From Phocaeicola_A sp964580305 (GTDB taxonomy: Bacteria > Bacteroidota > Bacteroidia > Bacteroidales > Bacteroidaceae): a DNA stretch of 30,038 nucleotides. Numbering within the stretch: position 1 is the first letter of the stretch; each line of letters opens with the position of its first letter. Below the pieces are notes generated by a model. The model saw nothing but the letters and a program-made list of their open reading frames with translations, searched no databases and was not told where the DNA came from. The position numbers were made by a program, and so were the translations under genes. The stretch lies in contig CAZOKL010000015.1 of the NCBI GenBank assembly GCA_964580305.1, forward strand, positions 1-30,038, written 5' to 3'. Below are positions 8,324-15,180 of the stretch, one piece after another.

Positions 8324-8351
8324 GTGTGAATCAAAAAATATAGAAGGATTT

Positions 8352-10400
8352 ATGAAAAAAACAATGTTGCAAATGGCTATGACAATGATGTTGCTTACAG
8401 CCTGTGGCACTTCCGGGAAAGAAACAGTGCCGGCTGACGACTTTGATTACACGGTGGAGCAGTTTGCTGATTTGCAGATTCTGCGTTACAAGGTGAATGA
8501 TTTCGACAAGCTCACATTGAAACAAAAAGAGTTGGTCTATTATCTTTCGCAAGCAGCCCTGGAGGGACGCGACATCTTGTATGACCAAAACGGGAAATAC
8601 AACCTGACTATCCGTAAGATGCTGGAGACGGTCTATACAGACTATCAGGGCGATCGCCAGGACACGAGCTTCATCAACTTGGAAACCTATCTGAAACGAG
8701 TATGGTTCTCAAATGGCATACATCACCACTATGCGTCAGACAAGTTTGTGCCGGGCTTTACGCCTGAATTCTTCAAAGCTGCGCTGGCAAGTGTGGATGC
8801 CGGCAAATTGCCTCTGGCTGAAGGACAGACATTGGACCAGCTGTGTGACGAGGTGTTTCCCGTGATGTTCAATCCGGATGTCATGAAGAAGCGTGTAAAC
8901 CAGGCAGAGGGCGAGGATTTGATACAGACTTCGGCATCCAACTACTATGAAGGGGTGACGCAGGCTGAAGCTGAGGCTTTTTATAATAAGATGAAGAATC
9001 CGACCGACTCCATGCCGGTGATGTTTGGCATGAACAGTCGCCTGGTGAAGAAGAATGGCAAAATCCATGAGAAAGTGTGGAAGGTTGACGGACTCTATGG
9101 CAAAGCCATCGAGCGCATCATCTATTGGCTGCGCAAGGCTGAGACCGTGGCTGAGGACGACCAACAGAAAGCTGTTATCGACAAGCTGATAGCCTTCTAC
9201 ACGACGGGTGATTTGAAGACGTTTGACGAATATTCCATCCTTTGGGTGAATGAGCAGAACGCGAAAGTGGATTTCGTGAACGGCTTTATCGAAAGCTATG
9301 GAGATCCCTTGGGGCTGAAAGCCAGCTGGGAGTCTATCGTAAACTTCAAGGATGAGGAGGCCACACAGCGTACTCAGAAGTTGAGTGCCAATGCAAAGTG
9401 GTTTGAGGAACACTCTCCTGTGGACAATCGTTTCAAGAAAGACACCGTCACCGGCATTTCTGCCAAAGTCATCACGGCTGCCATGTTGGGAGGTGATTTA
9501 TATCCATCGACAGCCATCGGCATTAACTTGCCCAATTCAAACTGGATTCGCAGCGTGCATGGCTCGAAGTCTGTGACGATTGGCAACCTGACGGATGCTT
9601 ATAACAAGGCTGCGCACGGCAACGGTTTTAACGAAGAGTTTGTTTACAGTGATGTGGAGCGTGCCCTGATGGACAAATATGGCGACCTCACCGATGACCT
9701 TCACACCGATTTGCACGAGTGCTTGGGCCATGGCTCCGGACAATTATTGCCGGGTGTAGACCAGGATGCCCTGAAAGCATACGGTTCGACCATTGAAGAA
9801 ACACGTGCCGACCTTTTCGGACTCTATTATTTGCCCGATGCCAAATTGGTGGAATTGGGACTTACACCGGATGCCGAGGCTTACAAGGCAGAATATTACA
9901 GCTATATGATGAACGGACTGATGACGCAACTGGTGCGCATCGAACCGGGTAACAACATTGAAGAAGCGCACATGCGCAACCGTCAGTTGATAGCCCGCTG
10001 GGCATACGAGAACGGGAAAGCTGACAATGTGGTAGAATTCGTCAAGAAAGATGGTAAGACTTATGTGAAGGTGAACGACTATGCGAAGTTGCGCGGATTG
10101 TTTGGTACGCTCTTGGCCGAGATACAGCGCATCAAGTCGGAAGGTGATTTCAATGCAGCTCGTGACTTGGTGGAGACTTATGGTGTGAAAGTCGACCCGG
10201 AATTGCACGGAGAAGTGCTTGCTCGCTACGAGAAGCTCCACCTTGCACCCTACAAAGGTTTTGTCAATCCGGTCTATACTGCTGTGATCGATAAGGATGG
10301 AAACATCACCGATGTGACCATTTCTTATGACGAAGGCTATGCCGAACAGATGTTGCGTTACAGCGAAGAGTATGCAAACCTGCCCTATCGGAACGAGTGA
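8352..10400 (+). CDS. Dipeptidyl peptidase III (M49 zinc peptidase), lipoprotein form
   Basis: The 682-residue product removes dipeptides from the N-terminus of short peptides. The M49 zinc motif HEXXGH is present as HECLGH at 455-460, preceded by DDLHTDL; the second motif EETRAD is at 482-487, with E483 the expected third zinc ligand 28 residues after the first, as in the Bacteroides enzyme. The start at 8352 gives MKKTMLQMAMTMMLLTAC, a lipoprotein signal with the lipidated cysteine at residue 18, so the enzyme is anchored in the envelope, unlike cytosolic eukaryotic DPP III. This suits peptide nutrition in a saccharolytic or proteolytic gut or oral anaerobe. A longer reading to 8211 has no signal and runs through a hairpin. 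The next gene begins four bases after the stop. Confidence 0.95.
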   Translation: MKKTMLQMAMTMMLLTACGTSGKETVPADDFDYTVEQFADLQILRYKVNDFDKLTLKQKELVYYLSQAALEGRDILYDQNGKYNLTIRKMLETVYTDYQGDRQDTSFINLETYLKRVWFSNGIHHHYASDKFVPGFTPEFFKAALASVDAGKLPLAEGQTLDQLCDEVFPVMFNPDVMKKRVNQAEGEDLIQTSASNYYEGVTQAEAEAFYNKMKNPTDSMPVMFGMNSRLVKKNGKIHEKVWKVDGLYGKAIERIIYWLRKAETVAEDDQQKAVIDKLIAFYTTGDLKTFDEYSILWVNEQNAKVDFVNGFIESYGDPLGLKASWESIVNFKDEEATQRTQKLSANAKWFEEHSPVDNRFKKDTVTGISAKVITAAMLGGDLYPSTAIGINLPNSNWIRSVHGSKSVTIGNLTDAYNKAAHGNGFNEEFVYSDVERALMDKYGDLTDDLHTDLHECLGHGSGQLLPGVDQDALKAYGSTIEETRADLFGLYYLPDAKLVELGLTPDAEAYKAEYYSYMMNGLMTQLVRIEPGNNIEEAHMRNRQLIARWAYENGKADNVVEFVKKDGKTYVKVNDYAKLRGLFGTLLAEIQRIKSEGDFNAARDLVETYGVKVDPELHGEVLARYEKLHLAPYKGFVNPVYTAVIDKDGNITDVTISYDEGYAEQMLRYSEEYANLPYRNE

Positions 10401-10404
10401 CATC

Positions 10405-11067
10405 ATGGATTTGCAGGAAACGCTCAAAGACATAAAGACACAGTTTCGCATGGGGATGAACGGTGTCACGTCAAAGAGCATGCGCGACAAAGGGCTTGAC
10501 TATAAGATAAACTTTGGCGTGGAGGTGCCTCGACTTAAAGAGATAGCCTCCCGCTATGAGAAAAACCATCAACTGGCACAAGCTCTGTGGAAAGAAGACA
10601 TCCGCGAGTCGAAGATTCTGGCAGCCATGCTTCAGCCTCTGGACACTTTTTATCCGGAGATAGCCGACATCTGGGTGGAGGATATGCACTATCCGGAGAT
10701 AGCCGAGCTTACGTGCCAAAACTTGTTTCAATATTTGCCCTACGCTTCGGAGAAAGCTTTCGAGTGGATAGCCGACGGACGTGAATACTTTGCCGCTTGC
10801 GGCTATCTCATTCTGGCACGGCTGTTTATGCGTGGGCAGCCATTAAACGAACGGGCCGAGAATGAATATCTGGATCAGATGTTGACTGATCTTCAGTCTG
10901 GTTCCGCTTTTGTGCGTCGCTGTGTCTACGCTTCCTTGGTGAAGTATGTACAACAAGGGAAGGCTGAAGGACGTAAGGCTCTGAAGGGGTTGAAACTGTT
11001 AAAACAAGCCTCGGACGAGCATCTGCATAGTCTGTACGAAGAAATCAAACTGGAATATGAATTATAA
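10405..11067 (+). CDS. AlkD-like DNA alkylation repair protein
   Basis: This 220-residue helical protein matches the Bacteroidetes DNA-alkylation-repair family built from HEAT-like repeats (AlkD superfamily). Visible landmarks are DYKINFGVEVPRLKEIASRY at the N-terminus, LWKEDIRESKILAAMLQP, the aspartate/tryptophan-rich EIADIWVEDMHYPEIAELTCQNLF and the late FVRRCVYASLVKYVQQG helix pair. Enzymes of this superfamily excise alkylated bases, but some members only bind branched DNA, so activity here is inferred. The start at 10405 follows the peptidase stop by four bases, implying cotranscription although the functions seem unrelated. A strong terminator follows at 11071. Confidence 0.85.
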   Translation: MDLQETLKDIKTQFRMGMNGVTSKSMRDKGLDYKINFGVEVPRLKEIASRYEKNHQLAQALWKEDIRESKILAAMLQPLDTFYPEIADIWVEDMHYPEIAELTCQNLFQYLPYASEKAFEWIADGREYFAACGYLILARLFMRGQPLNERAENEYLDQMLTDLQSGSAFVRRCVYASLVKYVQQGKAEGRKALKGLKLLKQASDEHLHSLYEEIKLEYEL

Positions 11068-11070
11068 TCA

Positions 11071-11114
11071 AAAGCTCCATTGCTTCGATGACTGGTCGGC
11101 AATGGAGCTTTTTT
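11071..11114 (+). terminator. Strong terminator after the peptidase-alkD pair
   Basis: AAAGCTCCATTGC (11071-11083) is perfectly complementary to GCAATGGAGCTTT (11099-11111) and runs into six T residues. Confidence 0.9.
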
Positions 11115-11126
11115 GTTTCTTTGTTT

Positions 11127-11158
11127 TTTCTTCGTTTCATCGAAAAGGCGTACATTTG
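11127..11158 (+). promoter_or_regulatory. Putative fur-purA promoter
   Basis: TTTC (11127-11130), 20 bases, then TACATTTG (11151-11158), a perfect TAnnTTTG. It lies just upstream of the ATG at 11173 and therefore argues against an earlier start at 11113. Confidence 0.7.
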
Positions 11159-11172
11159 CGTGTAATACCCTT

Positions 11173-11667
11173 ATGTTATCAAACGTGGACAATGTAAAAG
11201 ATAGAGTAAAACAGATATTTATCGAGTATCTTCGCATCAACAAACATCGCAAGACACCCGAACGGTTTGCCATACTCGATGCTATTTATTCTATCGGCGG
11301 ACATTTTGACATTGAGACCCTTTACGACATCATGCTGAAGAAAGAAAACTTCCGGGTCAGTCGTGCCACGCTCTATAACACCATCGTGCTTCTGCTCGAT
11401 GCCAAGTTGCTCATCAAACATGTTTTTGGCAATACTGCTCAATACGAAAAATCCTTTAACATCGAAACACACCATCACCTCATCTGCACCACGTGCGGGC
11501 GAGTATCTGAATTTCAAGACGAGGAACTGCAACATGACATAACTCAAGTCGATTTGAAGAAGTTCCAGATGTCACACTATTCCTTGTATATATATGGAAC
11601 GTGTGGACGGTGTGCCGCTGCTGCACGGAGGAAGCGGAAGCAGATTCAAGAAAAAGAAAAGAAATAA
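11173..11667 (+). CDS. Fur-family metal- or peroxide-responsive repressor
   Basis: The 164-residue protein has the Fur layout: winged helix at about 10-85 (KTPERFAILDAIYSIGGHFDIETLYDIML, then VSRATLYNTIVLLLDAKLL), followed by the metal-binding dimerisation half. The run HHHLICTTCGRVSEF at 100-114 contains regulatory-site histidines and the structural CxxC (C105, C108); a second CxxC is at C144/C147 (GTCGRC). The C-terminus is very basic. Whether it senses iron, zinc or peroxide cannot be decided from sequence. It is followed by purA after 26 bases with no terminator, so the two are probably cotranscribed. The ATG at 11173 is preferred because the promoter lies between it and the alternative start. 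Confidence 0.9.
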   Translation: MLSNVDNVKDRVKQIFIEYLRINKHRKTPERFAILDAIYSIGGHFDIETLYDIMLKKENFRVSRATLYNTIVLLLDAKLLIKHVFGNTAQYEKSFNIETHHHLICTTCGRVSEFQDEELQHDITQVDLKKFQMSHYSLYIYGTCGRCAAAARRKRKQIQEKEKK

Positions 11668-11693
11668 CAATAACAGTCTAAAAAGAAAAAAAT

Positions 11694-12968
11694 ATGAAAG
11701 TAGATGTCTTGTTAGGACTCCAATGGGGAGATGAAGGCAAAGGAAAAGTTGTTGATGTCTTGACCCCGAATTATGATGTAGTAGCTCGTTTCCAAGGCGG
11801 ACCGAACGCGGGTCATACACTGGAATTTGAGGGACAGAAGTATGTGCTTCGTTCCATACCTTCGGGCATTTTCCAGGGTGACAAGGTGAATATCATTGGC
11901 AACGGTGTCGTGCTCGACCCTGCCTTATTCAAAGCTGAAGCCGAAGTGCTCGAGGCTTCGGGTCACGACTTGAAAGGACGTTTGCACATATCAAAGAAGG
12001 CACACTTGATTCTGCCCACACATCGCATTCTCGACGCGGCATACGAAGCTGCCAAGGGTGATGCCAAAGTGGGAACGACAGGGAAGGGGATCGGCCCGAC
12101 TTACACTGACAAGGTGAGTCGCAATGGTCTTCGTGTGGGCGACATCCTCCTGAATTTTAAAGAGCGCTATGCTGTAGCCAAGGCTCGCCATGAACGCATA
12201 CTCAAGAGTTTAAACTACGAGTATGACATCACACAGTTGGAAAAGGACTGGATGGAGGGCATCGAATATTTGAAGCAGTTCCACTTGGTCGACAGCGAGC
12301 ATGAGATAAACAATTTTTTGAAGGAAGGTAAATCTGTGTTGTGTGAAGGTGCTCAGGGCACGATGCTCGATGTGGATTTCGGCTCTTATCCATTCGTGAC
12401 TTCTTCCAACACCGTCTGTGCTGGTGCTTGTACCGGTTTGGGTGTGGCTCCAAACAAGATTGGTGAAGTGTTTGGCATTATCAAAGCCTATTGTACCCGT
12501 GTAGGTAGTGGCCCGTTTCCTACGGAACTGTTTGACGAAACGGGTAATACCATCCGTGCCATCGGGCATGAATATGGTGCAGTGACAGGTCGTGAACGCC
12601 GTTGCGGGTGGATTGACCTTGTGGCGTTGAAGTATGCCATCATGATAAACGGTGTTACCCAGCTCATCATGATGAAGAGCGATGTGCTCGATAGCTTTGA
12701 CACCGTGAAGGCTTGTGTGGCCTACAAGGTGAACGGTGAGGAAATTGATTACTTCCCTTATGACATCTCTGAAGGTGTGGAGCCTGTCTATGTGGAAATG
12801 CCGGGATGGAAAACCAACATGTCGAAAATGACGAGCGAAGACGAATTCCCCGAAGAATTCAACGCTTACATTTCTTTCCTGGAAACCGAGCTGGACACAC
12901 CCATTAAGATTGTGTCTGTGGGTCCGGATCGCGAACAGACCATTGTCCGCTACACAGAAGGCGATTGA
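11694..12968 (+). CDS. purA: Adenylosuccinate synthetase
   Basis: PurA joins IMP and aspartate with GTP in the first committed step of AMP synthesis. The 424-residue product is full length. The GTP-binding and catalytic loop WGDEGKGK is at residues 11-18 (catalytic D13), followed by NAGHTL with the second catalytic histidine. Further signatures are GTTGKGIGPTYTDK, CEGAQGTMLDVDFGSYPFVTSSN, VGSGPFPTEL and RERRCGWIDL, all in the expected order. It forms a two-gene transcript with fur and ends in a hairpin at 12995. Confidence 0.98.
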   Translation: MKVDVLLGLQWGDEGKGKVVDVLTPNYDVVARFQGGPNAGHTLEFEGQKYVLRSIPSGIFQGDKVNIIGNGVVLDPALFKAEAEVLEASGHDLKGRLHISKKAHLILPTHRILDAAYEAAKGDAKVGTTGKGIGPTYTDKVSRNGLRVGDILLNFKERYAVAKARHERILKSLNYEYDITQLEKDWMEGIEYLKQFHLVDSEHEINNFLKEGKSVLCEGAQGTMLDVDFGSYPFVTSSNTVCAGACTGLGVAPNKIGEVFGIIKAYCTRVGSGPFPTELFDETGNTIRAIGHEYGAVTGRERRCGWIDLVALKYAIMINGVTQLIMMKSDVLDSFDTVKACVAYKVNGEEIDYFPYDISEGVEPVYVEMPGWKTNMSKMTSEDEFPEEFNAYISFLETELDTPIKIVSVGPDREQTIVRYTEGD

Positions 12969-12994
12969 TTCATTTTATTCTCAAACGAAATAGA

Positions 12995-13034
12995 AAAGTG
13001 TGCTGCAAACTCTTTCTTGCAGTGCACTTTTTTT
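12995..13034 (+). terminator. purA terminator (shared with the convergent YigZ-type gene)
   Basis: AAAGTGTGCTGCAA (12995-13008) pairs with TTGCAGTGCACTTT (13017-13030) with two mismatched or wobble positions, then seven T residues. It lies between two convergent genes. Confidence 0.8.
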
Positions 13035-13063
13035 GTGCAGGCTTGTATCCCTGAGTTGCCTCT

Positions 13064-13663
13064 TTACTCGTTAAAGCGCAGCGTCTCTACCTTGCCAAGA
13101 CGTTCACGCAGGCGGAGCATGGAGCGGCGGCGAATGCGCAGCCGCATCACACAGTCCATGTCGTAGGTCTGTGCCACGATGGTCGGGCTTTCTTCCTTTA
13201 CCACCCGCATTACATCGTTCAAGAAAGGATATTCGAAAGTTACTTCCACTTCGTCGTCCACAGTTCGCTCCACGAAAGTGGCTGCGGCCAGTGCTTCGGC
13301 TGCAGCCGTGCGATAGGCCACGATGAGGCCGCTGGTGCCCAGCTTGATGCCTCCAAAGTAGCGCACCACGACCACCAGCACGTCGGTCAGTTCGTTGGAG
13401 TTGATTTGTCCCAAGATGGGTTTGCCGGCTGTGCCGGAAGGTTCTCCGTTGTCATTTGCACGGAAGTTTGTGCGCTCATGCCCCAACATGTAGGCATAGC
13501 ACACGTGGCGTGCGTCGTAGTATTTTCTTTGGAGTTCTTCCAGACGTGCTTTCACTTCTTCCAGTGTGGACACGGGCAAAGCGATGGCAATAAACTTGCT
13601 CCGCTTTTCTGTGTAGATGGCTTCGGCAGGGCTTGCCAGGGTTCTGTATTCATCAGCTTCCAT
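13064..13663 (-). CDS. YigZ/IMPACT-family protein
   Basis: The 199-residue product belongs to the UPF0029/IMPACT family (YigZ, YvyE). The N-terminal domain has the family pattern KRSKFIAIALPVSTLEEV, ARHVCYAYMLG, NDNGEPSGTAGKPILGQI and VVVVRYFGGIKLGTSGLIVAY; the C-terminal about 60 residues form the smaller ferredoxin-like DUF1949 domain (EVTFEYPFLNDVMRVVKEE). The bacterial proteins are cytoplasmic; a nucleic-acid or translation-related role is suspected from the eukaryotic homolog but not established. The gene has its own TACTTTTG promoter box on the minus strand at 13689-13696 and points towards purA. Confidence 0.92.
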   Translation of the reverse strand: MEADEYRTLASPAEAIYTEKRSKFIAIALPVSTLEEVKARLEELQRKYYDARHVCYAYMLGHERTNFRANDNGEPSGTAGKPILGQINSNELTDVLVVVVRYFGGIKLGTSGLIVAYRTAAAEALAAATFVERTVDDEVEVTFEYPFLNDVMRVVKEESPTIVAQTYDMDCVMRLRIRRRSMLRLRERLGKVETLRFNE

Positions 13664-13688
13664 AACTTCTTATCCAAGATTGTGCTTG

Positions 13689-13696
13689 CAAAAGTA
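13689..13696 (-). promoter_or_regulatory. Putative -7 box of the YigZ-type gene
   Basis: TACTTTTG on the minus strand matches TAnnTTTG exactly, 26 bases before the start codon. No clear -33 partner was found. Confidence 0.5.
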
Positions 13697-13741
13697 TATA
13701 TAAGTCGTGGTTTGTGAAGAGGAAAATCATCATTTTTAGGT

Positions 13742-13780
13742 ATTGTCCGAACGATGCATGGCTTTTACTTTTGTAAACAC
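13742..13780 (+). promoter_or_regulatory. Putative tetR promoter with small inverted repeat
   Basis: TACTTTTG at 13766-13773 is a perfect -7 box, with ATTG 20 bases upstream (13742-13745). TTTAC-TTTT-GTAAA overlaps the -7 box and could be an autoregulatory site. The start codon at 13799 follows; the upstream ATG at 13754 would precede the promoter. Confidence 0.55.
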
Positions 13781-13798
13781 ATAAGAAGATATTTATAT

Positions 13799-14410
13799 AT
13801 GCAAACGTTAAAACACAGCGTACAGAAAGACCTGCTCACTGCCGCACGGGCTATGTTCTTGCGGAGAGGATTCCAGAAGACATCCATGCGTGACATCGCA
13901 CAGGCATCTGGCATCTGCCTGAGCAATATCTACAACTATTTCAAGAGCAAGGACGCGCTTTTCTGTGCCATTGTGCACCCGGCTGTGGAGGCACTCGAAC
14001 AGATGCTTGACGAGCATCACGGACGAGCCGGGGTGGACGTGCTGGAAATGCGTTCGGAGGACTATTTTCACTATGTCGTGCAGGAGTATGTCAACTTGCT
14101 CACGAAACACAACACCTTGCTGCGGCTCTTGTTCTTCCGTGCGCAGGGGTCATCCTTGGGAAACTACAAAGAGGCTTTTGCCGAGCGCTCGACGAAGCTC
14201 GTCAAGCAATATTTCCAGACCATGAAAGAGCGGCATCCCGAAGTGAACATCGAGATTCCCGAATTTTACATACAGCTCCACACGGTGTGGATGTTTGCAC
14301 TGTTGGAGGAGATAATCCGGCAGCGGGTGAAGCCTAAAGACGTAGAGCAAATCATCACCGAGTATATGACCGGTGAGATTTTCGGATGGAGGAAGCTTAT
14401 GAAGATATAG
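13799..14410 (+). CDS. TetR/AcrR-family transcriptional regulator
   Basis: The 203-residue protein (from the ATG at 13799) has the TetR DNA-binding domain at its N-terminus: LLTAARAMFLRRGFQKTSMRDIAQASGICLSNIYNYFKSKDALFCAIV, with the recognition helix around SNIYNYFKSK. The rest is helical and forms the ligand-binding and dimer part, without a recognisable ligand class. TetR genes usually sit beside the efflux or metabolic genes they control; here the neighbours are YigZ (divergent) and a 770-base region without an intact gene, so its target is not evident. The ATG at 13754 is less likely because a promoter lies downstream of it. A terminator hairpin overlaps the last codons. Confidence 0.9.
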   Translation: MQTLKHSVQKDLLTAARAMFLRRGFQKTSMRDIAQASGICLSNIYNYFKSKDALFCAIVHPAVEALEQMLDEHHGRAGVDVLEMRSEDYFHYVVQEYVNLLTKHNTLLRLLFFRAQGSSLGNYKEAFAERSTKLVKQYFQTMKERHPEVNIEIPEFYIQLHTVWMFALLEEIIRQRVKPKDVEQIITEYMTGEIFGWRKLMKI

Positions 14411-14428
14411 GCTTCCTCCATTTGTTTT
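14387..14428 (+). terminator. Terminator overlapping the tetR stop codon
   Basis: TGGAGGAAGC (14387-14396) inside the last codons is perfectly complementary to GCTTCCTCCA (14411-14420) and TTTGTTTT follows. Confidence 0.75.
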
Positions 14429-14429
14429 A

Positions 14430-14450
14430 GAACAAAACCGACGTTTGTTC
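14430..14450. promoter_or_regulatory. Perfect 21-base operator-like palindrome
   Basis: GAACAAA-ACCGACG-TTTGTTC has perfect seven-base arms with a seven-base centre, a size typical of TetR operators. It lies just after tetR. The left arm can also pair with TTTGTT at 14421-14426. No promoter is seen next to it, so it could be the leftover control site of a lost target gene. Confidence 0.35.
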
Positions 14451-14618
14451 CAGATTGCAGGCCAACGGAAAGGCCTGCTGAAGGAGGGGCGCGTCGACCA
14501 GACGGGCACGCGTCCCGTGCTGAGCACCGTGCCCGGCACATACAAACGGATGTGTAACGCCTACACCGACGCTGCACGCTGGGAGATTACCAACCAACCC
14601 GCTTCTGCGGGGCTTTAA
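14430..14618 (+). pseudogene. Possible coding remnant after tetR
   Basis: One frame stays open without a proper start and ends at TAA 14616-14618. It reads EQNRRLFQIAGQRKGLLKEG and on through YKRMCNAYTDAARWEITN, a composition that looks coding rather than random. There is no start codon except an internal ATG. It may be the 3' remainder of a gene that TetR once controlled; no family was recognised, so this is a weak call. Confidence 0.25.
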
Positions 14619-14821
14619 GGGGAGCCGGCCCGGGCTTCCTTTCCGTGCCTGCCCGCCCTCTACTCCGCCCGTGCCCGCCATAGAGGCCGTGCCGGGATGA
14701 TTTTAAGAACTTATTATCCAACAATATAGATGCTTATGAATGCAATTACCAACATAACCATCGGCCAGACCGGGCGCTTGAAGAAGCCCATGCGCCTTTG
14801 GAACTGTGCCTGTACGCCTCC

Positions 14822-14934
14822 GGAAATGCGTCTTATCGCCGTCAGAAATGCGACCTATCGGAGTTTGAACTGCGATAGGTCGTATTTTTAACTCCGATAG
14901 GTCGCGTTTTCAGCGGCGTATGGTCGCATTTTTC
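14822..14934. repeat. Nested inverted and tandem repeat cluster (22-base units)
   Basis: GCGACCTATCGGAGTT (14850-14865) and AACTCCGATAGGTCGC (14890-14905) are perfect 16-base inverted repeats. On the right, three head-to-tail units of 22-23 bases share the core GATAGGTCG followed by a T-run (starting near 14868, 14890 and 14911). On the left, two inverted versions precede (GAAATGCGTCTTATCGCC and GAAATGCGACCTATCGG), so the whole cluster folds into an extended imperfect palindrome of about 110 bases. No gene overlaps convincingly. It resembles REP/BIME-like or miniature-element structures. Confidence 0.75.
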
Positions 14935-15039
14935 ACGCCCCGCGCGTCCGTTCCCGACACCCTCCTTTCCGTGTGCGGATGCCGTGAAGGAGTGCTCCCG
15001 TGCGGCTGCTTCTGCCGAAGATTTGACAACCGGATGCCG

Positions 15040-15069
15040 CCGTCCGCATGTGAGCGCACATACGGACGG
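15040..15069. repeat. 13-bp inverted repeat upstream of nqr
   Basis: CCGTCCGCATGTG and CACATACGGACGG pair with a single mismatch around an AGCG loop. A-rich sequence follows on the plus strand, so as a terminator it would only work for minus-strand transcription. Confidence 0.5.
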
Positions 15070-15087
15070 AAAAAACCTGTATTTATG

Positions 15088-15128
15088 CCGACATTTTGTC
15101 GGTTGTGAAAAGAATATGCCTATATTTG
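15088..15128 (+). promoter_or_regulatory. Putative nqr operon promoter with overlapping palindrome
   Basis: TATATTTG at 15121-15128 is a perfect -7 box and TTTG at 15095-15098 a -33 box at a slightly long spacing of 22. The -33 box sits in the loop of the perfect palindrome CCGACA-TTT-TGTCGG (15088-15102), which could be a regulator site blocking or assisting RNA polymerase. The nqrA start is 52 bases downstream of the -7 box. Confidence 0.65.
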
Positions 15129-15180
15129 TGGGAACTTTTTAGCTCGTAACAGAGAACTGTATTATAATAAAGTGTATTAT

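Larger units (their letters stand above)
14411..15180. other. 770-base gene-poor region between tetR and nqrA
   Basis: It contains, in order: the tetR terminator tail, a 21-base palindrome, a coding-like open stretch to a TAA at 14616-14618, a CCCGC-TTCT-GCGGG hairpin at 14598-14611, a GC-rich segment, an inverted/tandem repeat cluster at 14822-14934, a hairpin at 15040-15069 and the nqr promoter. A 53-codon open frame at 14730-14891 (MLMNAITNITIGQTG...) runs into the repeat cluster and has no recognised family. A 62-codon frame at 14920-15108 is likewise unsupported. The composition is GC-rich up to about 14700, then mixed. Confidence 0.5.

Noticed and set aside
8211..8351. N-terminal extension of dipeptidyl peptidase III from a TTG
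   Set aside because: It would translate the long hairpin and bury the obvious lipoprotein signal that begins at 8352.
9744..10490. 248-codon open frame on the minus strand
   Set aside because: It is the antisense shadow of the dipeptidyl peptidase III gene and extends into the next gene.
14730..14891. 53-codon open frame MLMNAITNITIGQTG...
   Set aside because: It starts plausibly but reads into the inverted/tandem repeat cluster and ends there; no family recognised. Kept only as a remark.
14868..14934. CRISPR array
   Set aside because: The 22-base units are contiguous without spacers, are partly inverted, and no cas gene is near.
14920..15108. 62-codon open frame on the plus strand
   Set aside because: Cysteine- and arginine-rich random-looking product that crosses a hairpin and ends in the nqr promoter.
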